Origin: JAICJR01 sp036494715
Lineage (GTDB): Bacteria; Actinomycetota; Thermoleophilia; Solirubrobacterales; Thermoleophilaceae
Assembly: GCA_036494715.1 (NCBI GenBank)
Contig: DASXNY010000050.1
Coordinates: 1-64,000, forward strand
Reading direction: 5' to 3'
DNA length: 64,000 bases
The translations under genes and the position numbers were made by a program. The notes under the pieces were generated by a model that was given only the letters and a program-made list of their open reading frames with translations, was not told the DNA's origin and made no database searches. Below, one piece after another: positions 58,131 to 64,000 of this stretch. Each line of letters starts with the position of its first letter. The first letter of the stretch is position 1.

Positions 58131-58298
58131 CCGACACGCATGGGTGAGCGGTGGGCAGCTATATTGGGTAATCCAGGCCGGCCCGGGCCATCCCTTCGAC
58201 GGACCGCGGCAGGCATGTGACGCAAAAGTGGCGACGGAGGCCGGGGTTCCCCTCGGCAGACGGACCAGCACAGCGGTTCCAATTGTGAGGTCCGTCGA

Positions 58299-58520
58299 AT
58301 GCCGCGAACGCAACCGACAGAGCCGAGCGACGGCCAGCTTTGGCTCAGTCGACCGCCGTTTCTCCTCATCGCACATGTGCTCGACGTCGACCGCAGGGCG
58401 GCTCGCATCACCTACGAGCTGCTCGACAGCGATGGATGTCCGCTCATCGAGCCGGTGGTGGAGCCGCTCGAGCCCTCTTGGTGGCGCAACTTCCAGCCGC
58501 TCGTGAGGCGCTTCGGGTAA
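58299..58520 (+). CDS. Small conserved-looking protein, unknown
   Basis: 73 residues with a strand-rich core (FLLIAHVLDVDRRAARITYELL) and a tryptophan-rich end (PSWWRNFQPLVRRFG). It has no signal or membrane helix. Codon use is like its neighbours, with G or C in most third positions. The 168-base gap before it contains no clear promoter. Whether it is expressed is uncertain; the absence of another plausible frame supports it. Confidence 0.5.
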   Translation: MPRTQPTEPSDGQLWLSRPPFLLIAHVLDVDRRAARITYELLDSDGCPLIEPVVEPLEPSWWRNFQPLVRRFG

Positions 58521-58535
58521 CGACCGCGCCTTACC

Positions 58536-59447
58536 TCACGTCCCCGCGCTGCCGTGCCGGATCCGCAAGCCCGCCTCGTCCTCTAGCAGAGCGACGCCCA
58601 GGAGCTCGCCGTCCAGAGGCCCGTAGCGCTCGAGCGCGCGCCCATAGATGCCCTCGACGACGCTCGCGAGCTCGTGCGGAACGCCGGCAGCTCGCGCGGC
58701 CTCAGTGACAGCTCGCAGCTCCTCGTGACAGCGGTCGAGGCCGAACGAGGCCAGGTAGTCGCCGTCCAGAAGCGCGCCCAGATCCTGGCGCACGAACTGG
58801 GTCGAGGCCGCGCTGTTCCCGATCGCCTCGCGCAGGACGTCGACGTCGAGCCCCTCCTTCTCGGCCAGCAGGAGTGCCTCGGCGGTGGCGAGCGCCTGCC
58901 CGAACCAGAGCAGGTTCACGAGCAGCTTGGCCAGGTAGCCGGCGCCATGGCCGCCGAGGTGGCTGATCGCCGCCGGTTCCGCGATCGCCTCGAGCAGCCG
59001 GCGCTTGTTCTCGACATCCGCGGCGTCGCCGCCGACGAAGAGGCGCAACGTGCCGGCGCGGGCGGCGGCCGGATCCCCGCCGAGCGGAGCGTCGAGGCAG
59101 CGGACGCCCCTGCCCCGGGCTTCGGCCGCCAGCTTTCGTCCGTCGCCGGGCGGGCAGGTGCTCATGTCGACCCAGGTGGCCTCCGCTCGCAGCCCGGCTA
59201 GCGCTCCGTCTGGGCCGAGCAGGGCGTCGCGCACCTCCGCCGGTCCCGGCAACACGGTCACGAGCACGTCCGCCCCGACCGCGACCGCGCGGGCTGAGCC
59301 GCCCCAGCTTGCGCCGAGCGCGAGCACGTCGGGCTCGAGCTGGGAGCGCCGATCGCCGGCGGTGACCTGATAGCCGGCGCGCACGAGACGTTCGCAGATC
59401 GGCATGCCCATGCGTCCCAGTCCGACTATCCCGATCCGCTCAGTCAT
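58536..59447 (-). CDS. 3-hydroxyisobutyrate dehydrogenase-family NAD(P) oxidoreductase
   Basis: 303 residues. IGIVGLGRMGMPICERL (5-21) is the beta-hydroxyacid dehydrogenase Rossmann start; DAPLGGDPAAARAGTL is the substrate-binding motif (usually DAPVSGG), and the catalytic lysine lies in GAGYLAKLLVNLLWF. It oxidises a short beta-hydroxy acid or reduces a semialdehyde or imine. Substrate not known. Confidence 0.9.
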   Translation of the reverse strand: MTERIGIVGLGRMGMPICERLVRAGYQVTAGDRRSQLEPDVLALGASWGGSARAVAVGADVLVTVLPGPAEVRDALLGPDGALAGLRAEATWVDMSTCPPGDGRKLAAEARGRGVRCLDAPLGGDPAAARAGTLRLFVGGDAADVENKRRLLEAIAEPAAISHLGGHGAGYLAKLLVNLLWFGQALATAEALLLAEKEGLDVDVLREAIGNSAASTQFVRQDLGALLDGDYLASFGLDRCHEELRAVTEAARAAGVPHELASVVEGIYGRALERYGPLDGELLGVALLEDEAGLRIRHGSAGT

Positions 59448-59469
59448 TCGCCGGGCATGCTCGCAGGTC

Positions 59470-59494
59470 GTTTCGGGCGCGCCGCTCCGGGCAG
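59470..59494 (+). promoter_or_regulatory. SigB/SigF-like promoter before the coiled-coil membrane protein gene
   Basis: GTTT, 15 bases, GGGCAG, 39 bases before the ATG at 59534. Same GGGCAG variant as at 19350. Confidence 0.65.
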
Positions 59495-59533
59495 CCTCGC
59501 TGCAACCAAGGCAGGGAAACCGAGAGGAGAGGT

Positions 59534-59965
59534 ATGTCTACCGGCGCCATCATCGCCATCGTCGTAGTGGCCGCCATCATCCTGCTTGCGCTGGCCATCT
59601 TGATGCCGCGCATGCGTGAGCGGGGACGGATCAGGAAGCGCGAGCGGGAGCTGCAGCAGCGCCGCGACCACGCCGCGACTCAGCATCGCGAGCAGGCCGA
59701 CACGCGTGCGCAGAGCGCGGAGGCGGCCGAGCGACGGGCGCGTATCGCGGAGCAGGAGGCGGAGCGCGAACGGGTCGAGGCCGAGCTCCACAGGGAGCGG
59801 GCGGAAGCATCCGAGCGCGGAATGGCCGACGACGAGCTGACCGACCACGACGACGACCATGAGCTGACCAACAACGGCGAGCGCGATGACGACGGAGGCG
59901 GAGGTTTCATCGGTCGCTTCCGCAGGCGTCGCGTGCGCGACGACGAGCTCGCTCGGCGCGGCTGA
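59534..59965 (+). CDS. Membrane-anchored coiled-coil protein, unknown
   Basis: 143 residues. One N-terminal membrane helix (4-24), then a long charged coiled coil (about 28-95, RKRERELQQRRDH and EAAERRARIAEQEAERE), an acidic patch rich in Asp and a basic end (GRFRRRRVRDDELARR). GGAGAGG precedes the ATG. Similar architecture occurs in actinobacterial stress proteins, but no family is recognised. Expected to be induced with the catalase. Confidence 0.75.
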   Translation: MSTGAIIAIVVVAAIILLALAILMPRMRERGRIRKRERELQQRRDHAATQHREQADTRAQSAEAAERRARIAEQEAERERVEAELHRERAEASERGMADDELTDHDDDHELTNNGERDDDGGGGFIGRFRRRRVRDDELARRG

Positions 59966-59995
59966 CCAGCCCGAGACGCTCCGCGCCCGCCGGGC

Positions 59996-60020
59996 GTTTT
60001 GGCCCCTGGTTCGCGGGTAG
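59996..60020 (+). promoter_or_regulatory. SigB/SigF-like promoter of the 60033-62546 operon
   Basis: GTTT, 15 bases, GGGTAG; the -10 ends 12 bases before the ATG at 60033. Confidence 0.72.
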
Positions 60021-60032
60021 CCGTTGGGGGCC

Positions 60033-60533
60033 ATGGGCCCAGCGCTTGTCACCCTTCCACTACGTGCCGGTGTCATGGTGGGGCGGCTTGTGCTGCGCCC
60101 CATGGCCTTCGTCGGCACCGCCACGATCGAGTTGCTCGACCACGTACTGGGCGGGCCCGCGCCCGCCGTGGCCGAGCCCCCGAAACCGGAGCGCGAGCCG
60201 GTGGTCGCGATCGCCGAGGCCGAGCGTGTCGTACCTACCGAGGAAGCGCTCGTACCCGAGGAGCCGCACGTCTCTGAGGAGCCGGAGCTCGTAGCCGAGA
60301 GCGCGGACCTCGGCGCCGCGGACGGCGTCACCGCCGAGCTGACTATCGACGAGCCCTGGGAGGGCTACCGGCGGGCCCGTGCCGGCGAGGTGATCGACTC
60401 GCTCTCAAGCTCGTCCCGCGAGCGTCTGGCCGTGATCCAGCTCTACGAGTCGACCCATCGTGCCCGCAAGTCGGTGCTCGCCGCCGTCGAACGCGAACTC
60501 AAGATCAACAGCCCACCAAGGAGGGATCCATGA
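60033..60533 (+). CDS. Stress-operon protein with acidic linker and C-terminal helical domain, unknown
   Basis: 166 residues. A hydrophobic N-terminus (about 1-38) may touch a membrane, followed by a Pro/Glu/Val-rich linker (45-95). The last 55 residues form a helical domain (EPWEGYRRARAGEVIDSLSS, then ERLAVIQLYESTHRARKSVL) like a short module seen at the ends of other actinobacterial proteins. ATG at 60033 is preferred to a TTG at 60024 because the promoter -10 ends at 60020. It overlaps the dehydrogenase gene by ATGA. Confidence 0.72.
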   Translation: MGPALVTLPLRAGVMVGRLVLRPMAFVGTATIELLDHVLGGPAPAVAEPPKPEREPVVAIAEAERVVPTEEALVPEEPHVSEEPELVAESADLGAADGVTAELTIDEPWEGYRRARAGEVIDSLSSSSRERLAVIQLYESTHRARKSVLAAVERELKINSPPRRDP

Positions 60534-61717
60534 AGGCACTGACCTGGCAAGGAAACGAGGACGTCCGCGTCGACACCGTCCCGGACCCATCGATCGAAAA
60601 GCCGACGGACGCGATCATCCGCGTCACCTCGAGCGGGATCTGCGGCTCCGACCTGCACCTCTACGCCGTCCTCAAGCCGTTCCTCGAAGCGGGCGACATC
60701 CTCGGCCACGAGCCGATGGGGATCGTCGAGGAGGTCGGCTCCGAGGTGAACCACGGAATCTCGGTCGGCGATCGTGTTGTGATCCCGTTCAATGTCTCGT
60801 GCGGGCACTGCTACATGTGCGACAAGGGCCTGCAGTCGCAGTGCGAGACGACGCAGGTGCACGACTACGGCACCGGCGCTTCGCTGCTCGGTTACACGAA
60901 GCTCTACGGCCAGGTGCCCGGCGGGCAGGCAGAGTTCCTGCGCGTGCCGTTCGCGAACTACGGGCCGATCAAGGTTCCAGAGGGGCCGCCGGACGACCGC
61001 TTCGTCTATCTCTCCGACGTGCTGCCCACCGCCTGGCAGGCGGTCGAGTACGCGAACGTCCCCCAGGGCGGGACCGTGCTCGTGCTCGGCCTCGGTCCGA
61101 TCGGCGAGATGTCCACGCGCGTGGCGCAGCATCGTGGCGTCGGCAAGGTAATCGCGATCGACCTCGTTCCAGATCGCCTGGAGCGGGCCCGCAGCCACGG
61201 GGTCGAGGCTCTCAACCTCGACGAGCACGACGACATCGTCGGGACCGTCTACGAGATGACGGAGGGCCGCGGCCCGATCTCGGTGATCGACGCGGTGGGG
61301 ATGGAGGCACACGGCTCGCCGGTCGGGAAGCTGGCCCAGCGCCTCGCGGCCCTGCTGCCGGACGCCATCGCCCAGCCGATGATGGAGAAGGCCGGGATCG
61401 ACCGGCTGGCCGCCCTCCACATGGCGATCGAGCTGGTGCAGCGCGGCGGAACCCTTTCGCTGTCAGGCGTCTACGGCGGCGCCGTCAGCCCGATGCCGCT
61501 GCTGCAGATGTTCGACAAGCAGATCAACGTGCGCATGGGTCAGGCCAACGTGAAGCGCTGGGTGGACGACATCCTGCCACTCCTGACCGGCGACGACGAC
61601 CCGCTCGGCGTCGACGAGTTCGCCTCCCACCACGTCCCGCTCGACCAGGCGCCCGAGGCTTACGAGAAGTTCCAGAAGAAGCAGGACGGCACCTTCAAGG
61701 TGCTGCTCAAGCCCTGA
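60530..61717 (+). CDS. Zinc-dependent alcohol dehydrogenase (formaldehyde/threonine dehydrogenase-like)
   Basis: 395 residues. Catalytic zinc ligands are Cys38 (GICGSDLH), His60 and Glu61 (GHEP); structural zinc cysteines lie in CGHCYMCDKGLQSQC. The Rossmann motif is VLGLGPIGEMS. Length and the long insert near 280-310 match the glutathione-independent formaldehyde dehydrogenase branch. ATG follows AGGAGGG. Co-transcribed with the SDR gene 25 bases downstream; a role in carbonyl detoxification under stress is likely but inferred. Confidence 0.9.
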   Translation: MKALTWQGNEDVRVDTVPDPSIEKPTDAIIRVTSSGICGSDLHLYAVLKPFLEAGDILGHEPMGIVEEVGSEVNHGISVGDRVVIPFNVSCGHCYMCDKGLQSQCETTQVHDYGTGASLLGYTKLYGQVPGGQAEFLRVPFANYGPIKVPEGPPDDRFVYLSDVLPTAWQAVEYANVPQGGTVLVLGLGPIGEMSTRVAQHRGVGKVIAIDLVPDRLERARSHGVEALNLDEHDDIVGTVYEMTEGRGPISVIDAVGMEAHGSPVGKLAQRLAALLPDAIAQPMMEKAGIDRLAALHMAIELVQRGGTLSLSGVYGGAVSPMPLLQMFDKQINVRMGQANVKRWVDDILPLLTGDDDPLGVDEFASHHVPLDQAPEAYEKFQKKQDGTFKVLLKP

Positions 61718-61742
61718 ACACGCACACATTGGAGAGCTCAAG

Positions 61743-62546
61743 ATGACCACTGATGGACAACGTCCGCTCGCGCTCATCACGGGAGCTTCGAGCGGCATCG
61801 GCCGCGAGCTGGCAAAGCAGTTCGCCGAGAACGACTTCGACCTGATCATCGCCGCGGAGGACGACGAGCTCCGCGACGCACAGCAGGAGCTGATGGCGCT
61901 GAACGCCGAGGTGGAGGCGGTGCGGACCGACCTCGCGCAGTCGAGCGGCGTCGAGGAGCTGTGGCAAAGGGTGCAGGCGACCGGCCGTCCGCTGGCCGCG
62001 GCGGCCCTCAACGCCGGCCGCGGCGCGGGCGGCGCCTTCGCCGAGACGAGCCTCGAGCACGAGCTCGAGATCGTCGACCTCAACGTGCGCTCGACGGTGC
62101 AGCTCGCCAAGTACGTGGTGCGCGACATGGTCGCCCGCCACGATGGCCGCATCCTGTTCACGTCGTCGATCGCGTCGACGATGCCGGGCTCCTACCAGGC
62201 CGTCTACAACGCCTCCAAGTCCTTCGTTCAGTCGCTCGCACTGGCGTTGCGCGAAGAGCTCAAGGACACCGGCGTGACGATCACCTCGCTCATGCCGGGG
62301 CCCACCGACACCGAGTTCTTCGAACACGCCGACATGCTCGACACCAAGGTCGGCGCCGGAGACAAGGACGATCCTGCCGACGTCGCGCGCGACGGCTTCG
62401 AGGCGCTGATGGCGGGCAAGGAGCGCGTCGTATCGGCGTCGCTCACCACCAAGCTGCAAGGGCGCGGCAGCCGCTTCCTCCCGGACAGCGTGAAGGCCAA
62501 GATGCACGGCGGCATGGCCGAGCCGGGATCGGCCGACGAGGACTGA
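61743..62546 (+). CDS. Short-chain dehydrogenase/reductase
   Basis: 267 residues, classical SDR. ITGASSGIGRELA (13-25), LNAGRG in place of NNAG, the catalytic serine in FTSSIAS and YNASK are present. It probably uses NADP for carbonyl reduction. The ATG has GGAG 7 bases upstream. Last gene of the unit started at 59996. Confidence 0.92.
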   Translation: MTTDGQRPLALITGASSGIGRELAKQFAENDFDLIIAAEDDELRDAQQELMALNAEVEAVRTDLAQSSGVEELWQRVQATGRPLAAAALNAGRGAGGAFAETSLEHELEIVDLNVRSTVQLAKYVVRDMVARHDGRILFTSSIASTMPGSYQAVYNASKSFVQSLALALREELKDTGVTITSLMPGPTDTEFFEHADMLDTKVGAGDKDDPADVARDGFEALMAGKERVVSASLTTKLQGRGSRFLPDSVKAKMHGGMAEPGSADED

Positions 62547-62559
62547 TGTAGTCAGGAAG

Positions 62560-62583
62560 GTTTACATCGCCGAGCCCGGGTGA
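62560..62583 (+). promoter_or_regulatory. SigB/SigF-like promoter candidate of sigma paralogue 2
   Basis: GTTT, 14 bases, GGGTGA, about 150 bases before the TTG at 62735. The -10 departs from consensus at one base; it would allow autoregulation. Confidence 0.4.
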
Positions 62584-62685
62584 GTATCGGGGCGAGGCCA
62601 TACCGACCCGCCCGGCACGGGCTCCGGAGAAGCGGAGCAGCCGTTGGGCGGCCCGGCCTTAGGAGACGGGACGCGGACATCGCAG

Positions 62686-62734
62686 ATGGCCGCCAGCCGG
62701 ATCTTTCGAGTCACTTCAGATCGGAGGATCCCGC
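62686..62734 (+). other. Conserved leader of sigma paralogue 2 with short upstream reading frame
   Basis: ATG at 62686, exactly 49 bases before the TTG at 62735, opens a different frame beginning M-A-A-S-R-I-F-R-V. It shares a GCCGGATCTT-CGAGT core and GGAGGAT with the leader of paralogue 1. Confidence 0.55.
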
Positions 62735-63520
62735 TTGCTCCGAAGCGATTACACGCCCACGCCTTCTCATCCTCTCGCTCTCCGGCGCGCGGAATCCCGC
62801 CTCTTCGACCGCTACCAGCGCGACGGCGATTCGGACGCGCGCGCGGAGCTCGTCGAGCGCTTCCTGCCGCTGGCCCATCACCTGGCGCGCCGCTACGAGC
62901 GCTCCACTGAGCCGTTCGACGATCTCCTTCAGGTGGCGAGCCTCGCCCTGCTGAAGGCGATCGACCGCTTCGACCCGGACCGCGGCGACGCGTTCACGAG
63001 CTTCGCCGTGCCGACGATCCTCGGCGAGCTGAAGCGCCACTTCCGCGACACCGGCTGGGCGCTGCACGTACCTCGCGGCACGCAGGAGCGTGTGCTCCAA
63101 GTCAACGCGGCCATCGATCACATGTCTGAGCGTCGTGGCCACTCGCCGAGCCCCGGCGAGGTAGCTGCGGCGGTCGGGCTCCCGGTCGAGCAGGTGCTCG
63201 AGGCGATCGCGGCGGGCGCCGCCTACACCACCGCTTCGCTCGAGAGCCCGCGCCATTCAAACGACGGCGAGGCCCAGTCCATCGGCGACGTCATGGGCGA
63301 GGAAGACCCGCGCTTCGAGCTGATCGATGACCGTGCGTCGATCGGGCGCGGGCTAAGGGCGCTGCCCCGGCGCGAGCGCTCGATCCTCTATCTGCGGTTT
63401 GTAGAAGGGCTTACGCAATCCGAGATCGGCGACCGGCTGGGCATCTCCCAGATGCACGTCTCGCGGCTGATCGTGCGCGCGATCCAGCGCGTCCGCATCG
63501 TCGCGGACGTGGCGGCGTAG
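62735..63520 (+). CDS. SigB/SigF/SigG-type sigma factor (paralogue 2)
   Basis: 261 residues. Region 2: FLPLAHHLARRY, DDLLQVASLALLKAIDRFD, FTSFAVPTILGELKRHFRD; then HVPRG; region 4: LTQSEIGDRLGISQMHVSRLIVRAI. It is closely similar to the sigma factor at 38879 but lacks that protein's ~20-residue N- and C-terminal additions. TTG start with GGAGG 7 bases upstream. No anti-sigma or anti-anti-sigma gene is adjacent. Confidence 0.93.
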   Translation: MLRSDYTPTPSHPLALRRAESRLFDRYQRDGDSDARAELVERFLPLAHHLARRYERSTEPFDDLLQVASLALLKAIDRFDPDRGDAFTSFAVPTILGELKRHFRDTGWALHVPRGTQERVLQVNAAIDHMSERRGHSPSPGEVAAAVGLPVEQVLEAIAAGAAYTTASLESPRHSNDGEAQSIGDVMGEEDPRFELIDDRASIGRGLRALPRRERSILYLRFVEGLTQSEIGDRLGISQMHVSRLIVRAIQRVRIVADVAA

Positions 63521-63583
63521 ACCGCCGCTGCGCGGACGGGCGGCGCGCGTCAAATCGCGCGGCCGCTGCTCCCGCCGCCCCGC

Positions 63584-63817
63584 TCAGCTCGACTTCTTGC
63601 CGCCCTTGCGACCGGCGGCTGCCTTCTGGGCCTTGTTGCCGCCGCTGCCGCTGCCGCTGCTCTTCCTGCTGCGGCTGCTGCCCGAGCTCTTGCCCCCGCG
63701 GCTGGACGAGCCTTCGCTGTTGGAGATCGCGGCTGCGCGCGACTTGCTCATGCCCTTCTTGCGGAGACCCTCGTACTGCTTGTCGTTCTTCACCGACGAG
63801 CCATGATCCTTAGCCAT
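63584..63817 (-). CDS. Small basic DUF7218-like protein
   Basis: 77 residues. MAKDHGSSVKNDKQYEGLRKKGMSKSRAAAISNS-type start is characteristic of a short family widespread in bacteria and often stress-linked; its role is not established. The C-terminal half is a low-complexity Ser/Gly/Lys/Arg tail that could bind nucleic acid. ATG at 63817 with GGAGG 5 bases upstream is preferred to the longer frame. Confidence 0.82.
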   Translation of the reverse strand: MAKDHGSSVKNDKQYEGLRKKGMSKSRAAAISNSEGSSSRGGKSSGSSRSRKSSGSGSGGNKAQKAAAGRKGGKKSS

Positions 63818-63886
63818 GTTGCCTCCTGATTCGATCGACGCGAACGGGAGGCGCATACCCGCGATGCGGGCATCTCATGCCGGCGG

Positions 63887-64000
63887 CTAGCGCTTGTTCG
63901 AGATGCGCTTCGAGCCGTTGTAGGTGGGCGCGCCGGGCGCCTTCACCTGGATCTTCAGCAGCACGTGCGCGCGCTTCGCCGCGAGCAGCTTCTTGCGCGC
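63887..64000 (-). CDS. C-terminal fragment of an unknown protein, cut by window edge
   Basis: Only the last 37 residues are present (ARKKLLAAKRAHVLLKIQ ... SKRISNKR), ending in TAG at 63887. The alternating basic/hydrophobic pattern resembles a beta-strand end of a surface or Ig-like protein, but nothing firm can be said. Confidence 0.45.
   Translation of the reverse strand, partial: ARKKLLAAKRAHVLLKIQVKAPGAPTYNGSKRISNKR

Noticed and set aside
58200..58290. A c-di-GMP (GEMM) riboswitch near GACGCAAAAG
   Set aside because: The paired stems and the CAGGGCAAACC segment of the consensus are not found, so only a chance fragment is supported.
62644..62910. The leader frame of sigma paralogue 2 as a full 75-88 residue gene
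   Set aside because: Beyond the first nine codons it has no similarity to the corresponding frame of paralogue 1 and runs inside the sigma gene; only the leader part is worth attention.
63855..63860. GGGTAT on the minus strand as a stress promoter for the DUF7218 gene
   Set aside because: No GTTT-like -35 at 14-16 bases upstream was found; kept out of the promoter list.
1..64000. tRNA genes, rRNA, CRISPR arrays, insertion sequences or prophage
   Set aside because: No clover-leaf sequence with a GGTTCGA loop, no direct-repeat array and no transposase, integrase or phage structural gene was seen on either strand.

Overview
The window is about 64 kb of very GC-rich DNA from an aerobic, chemo-organotrophic actinobacterium. 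The best guess is class Thermoleophilia (Solirubrobacterales or a relative). Evidence: GTG and TTG starts are common and most neighbours overlap by ATGA or GTGA; there are F420-type luciferase-like oxidoreductases, an actinobacterial-style diheme QcrC with a bc-caa3 operon, two Ku genes, an encapsulin with its ferritin cargo, and two SigB/SigF-type sigma factors. The taxonomic call is inference. No rRNA, tRNA, CRISPR array, IS element or phage gene was seen, and no stretch longer than 300 bases lacks a gene. Both ends cut genes: accC at the left and an unknown gene at the right.

Layout. 1-4079 (minus): a two-subunit PEP-synthase-like phosphotransferase followed by biotin carrier and biotin carboxylase genes. 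4145-8184: a PuuD-like amidotransferase, a PuuC-like aldehyde dehydrogenase, a quinone reductase and a NagD-type HAD phosphatase. 8217-11542: a MacB/FtsX-type ABC exporter. 11550-15724: quinone reductase, fumarylacetoacetase-fold protein and two flavin monooxygenases. 15894-21101: STAS, GrpB, PhyH, ExoD, FHA, flavodoxin-like, small membrane and MFS genes. 21143-29512: one unbroken respiratory operon (SCO1-TlpA fusion, caa3 oxidase, QcrCAB). 29509-35169 (minus): TPP oxidase, enolase-superfamily enzyme, membrane protein and a two-gene GMC dehydrogenase. 35267-38879 (minus): sigma factor, ferritin-like and DUF892 proteins and an F420-type enzyme. 39132-42393: isochorismatase, SDR and GH15 operon. 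42424-46650: a cation/proton antiporter in the gene order of the archaeal MBH module. 46651-49038 (minus): malic enzyme and an encapsulin/encapsulated-ferritin pair. 49080-54147: molybdenum hydroxylase (PaoABC type) plus a phytoene-desaturase-like flavoprotein. 54376-64000: manganese catalase, two Ku genes, several dehydrogenases, small stress proteins, a second sigma factor and a DUF7218 protein.

A recurring promoter ties many of these together. About a dozen sites read GTTT (or GTTC/GTGT), then 14-16 bases, then GGGTAR or GGGCAK, which is the general-stress SigB/SigF type. They precede catalase, ferritin-like/DUF892, isochorismatase-SDR-GH15, molybdenum hydroxylase, malic enzyme, oxidase and small membrane-protein genes. 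Two paralogous sigma factors of that class are encoded here (38879 minus, 62735 plus) and share an unusual conserved leader. The region therefore reads as a chromosomal stress, redox and respiration neighbourhood, covering peroxide removal, iron storage, NHEJ, carbonyl detoxification, ion homeostasis and the terminal oxidase.
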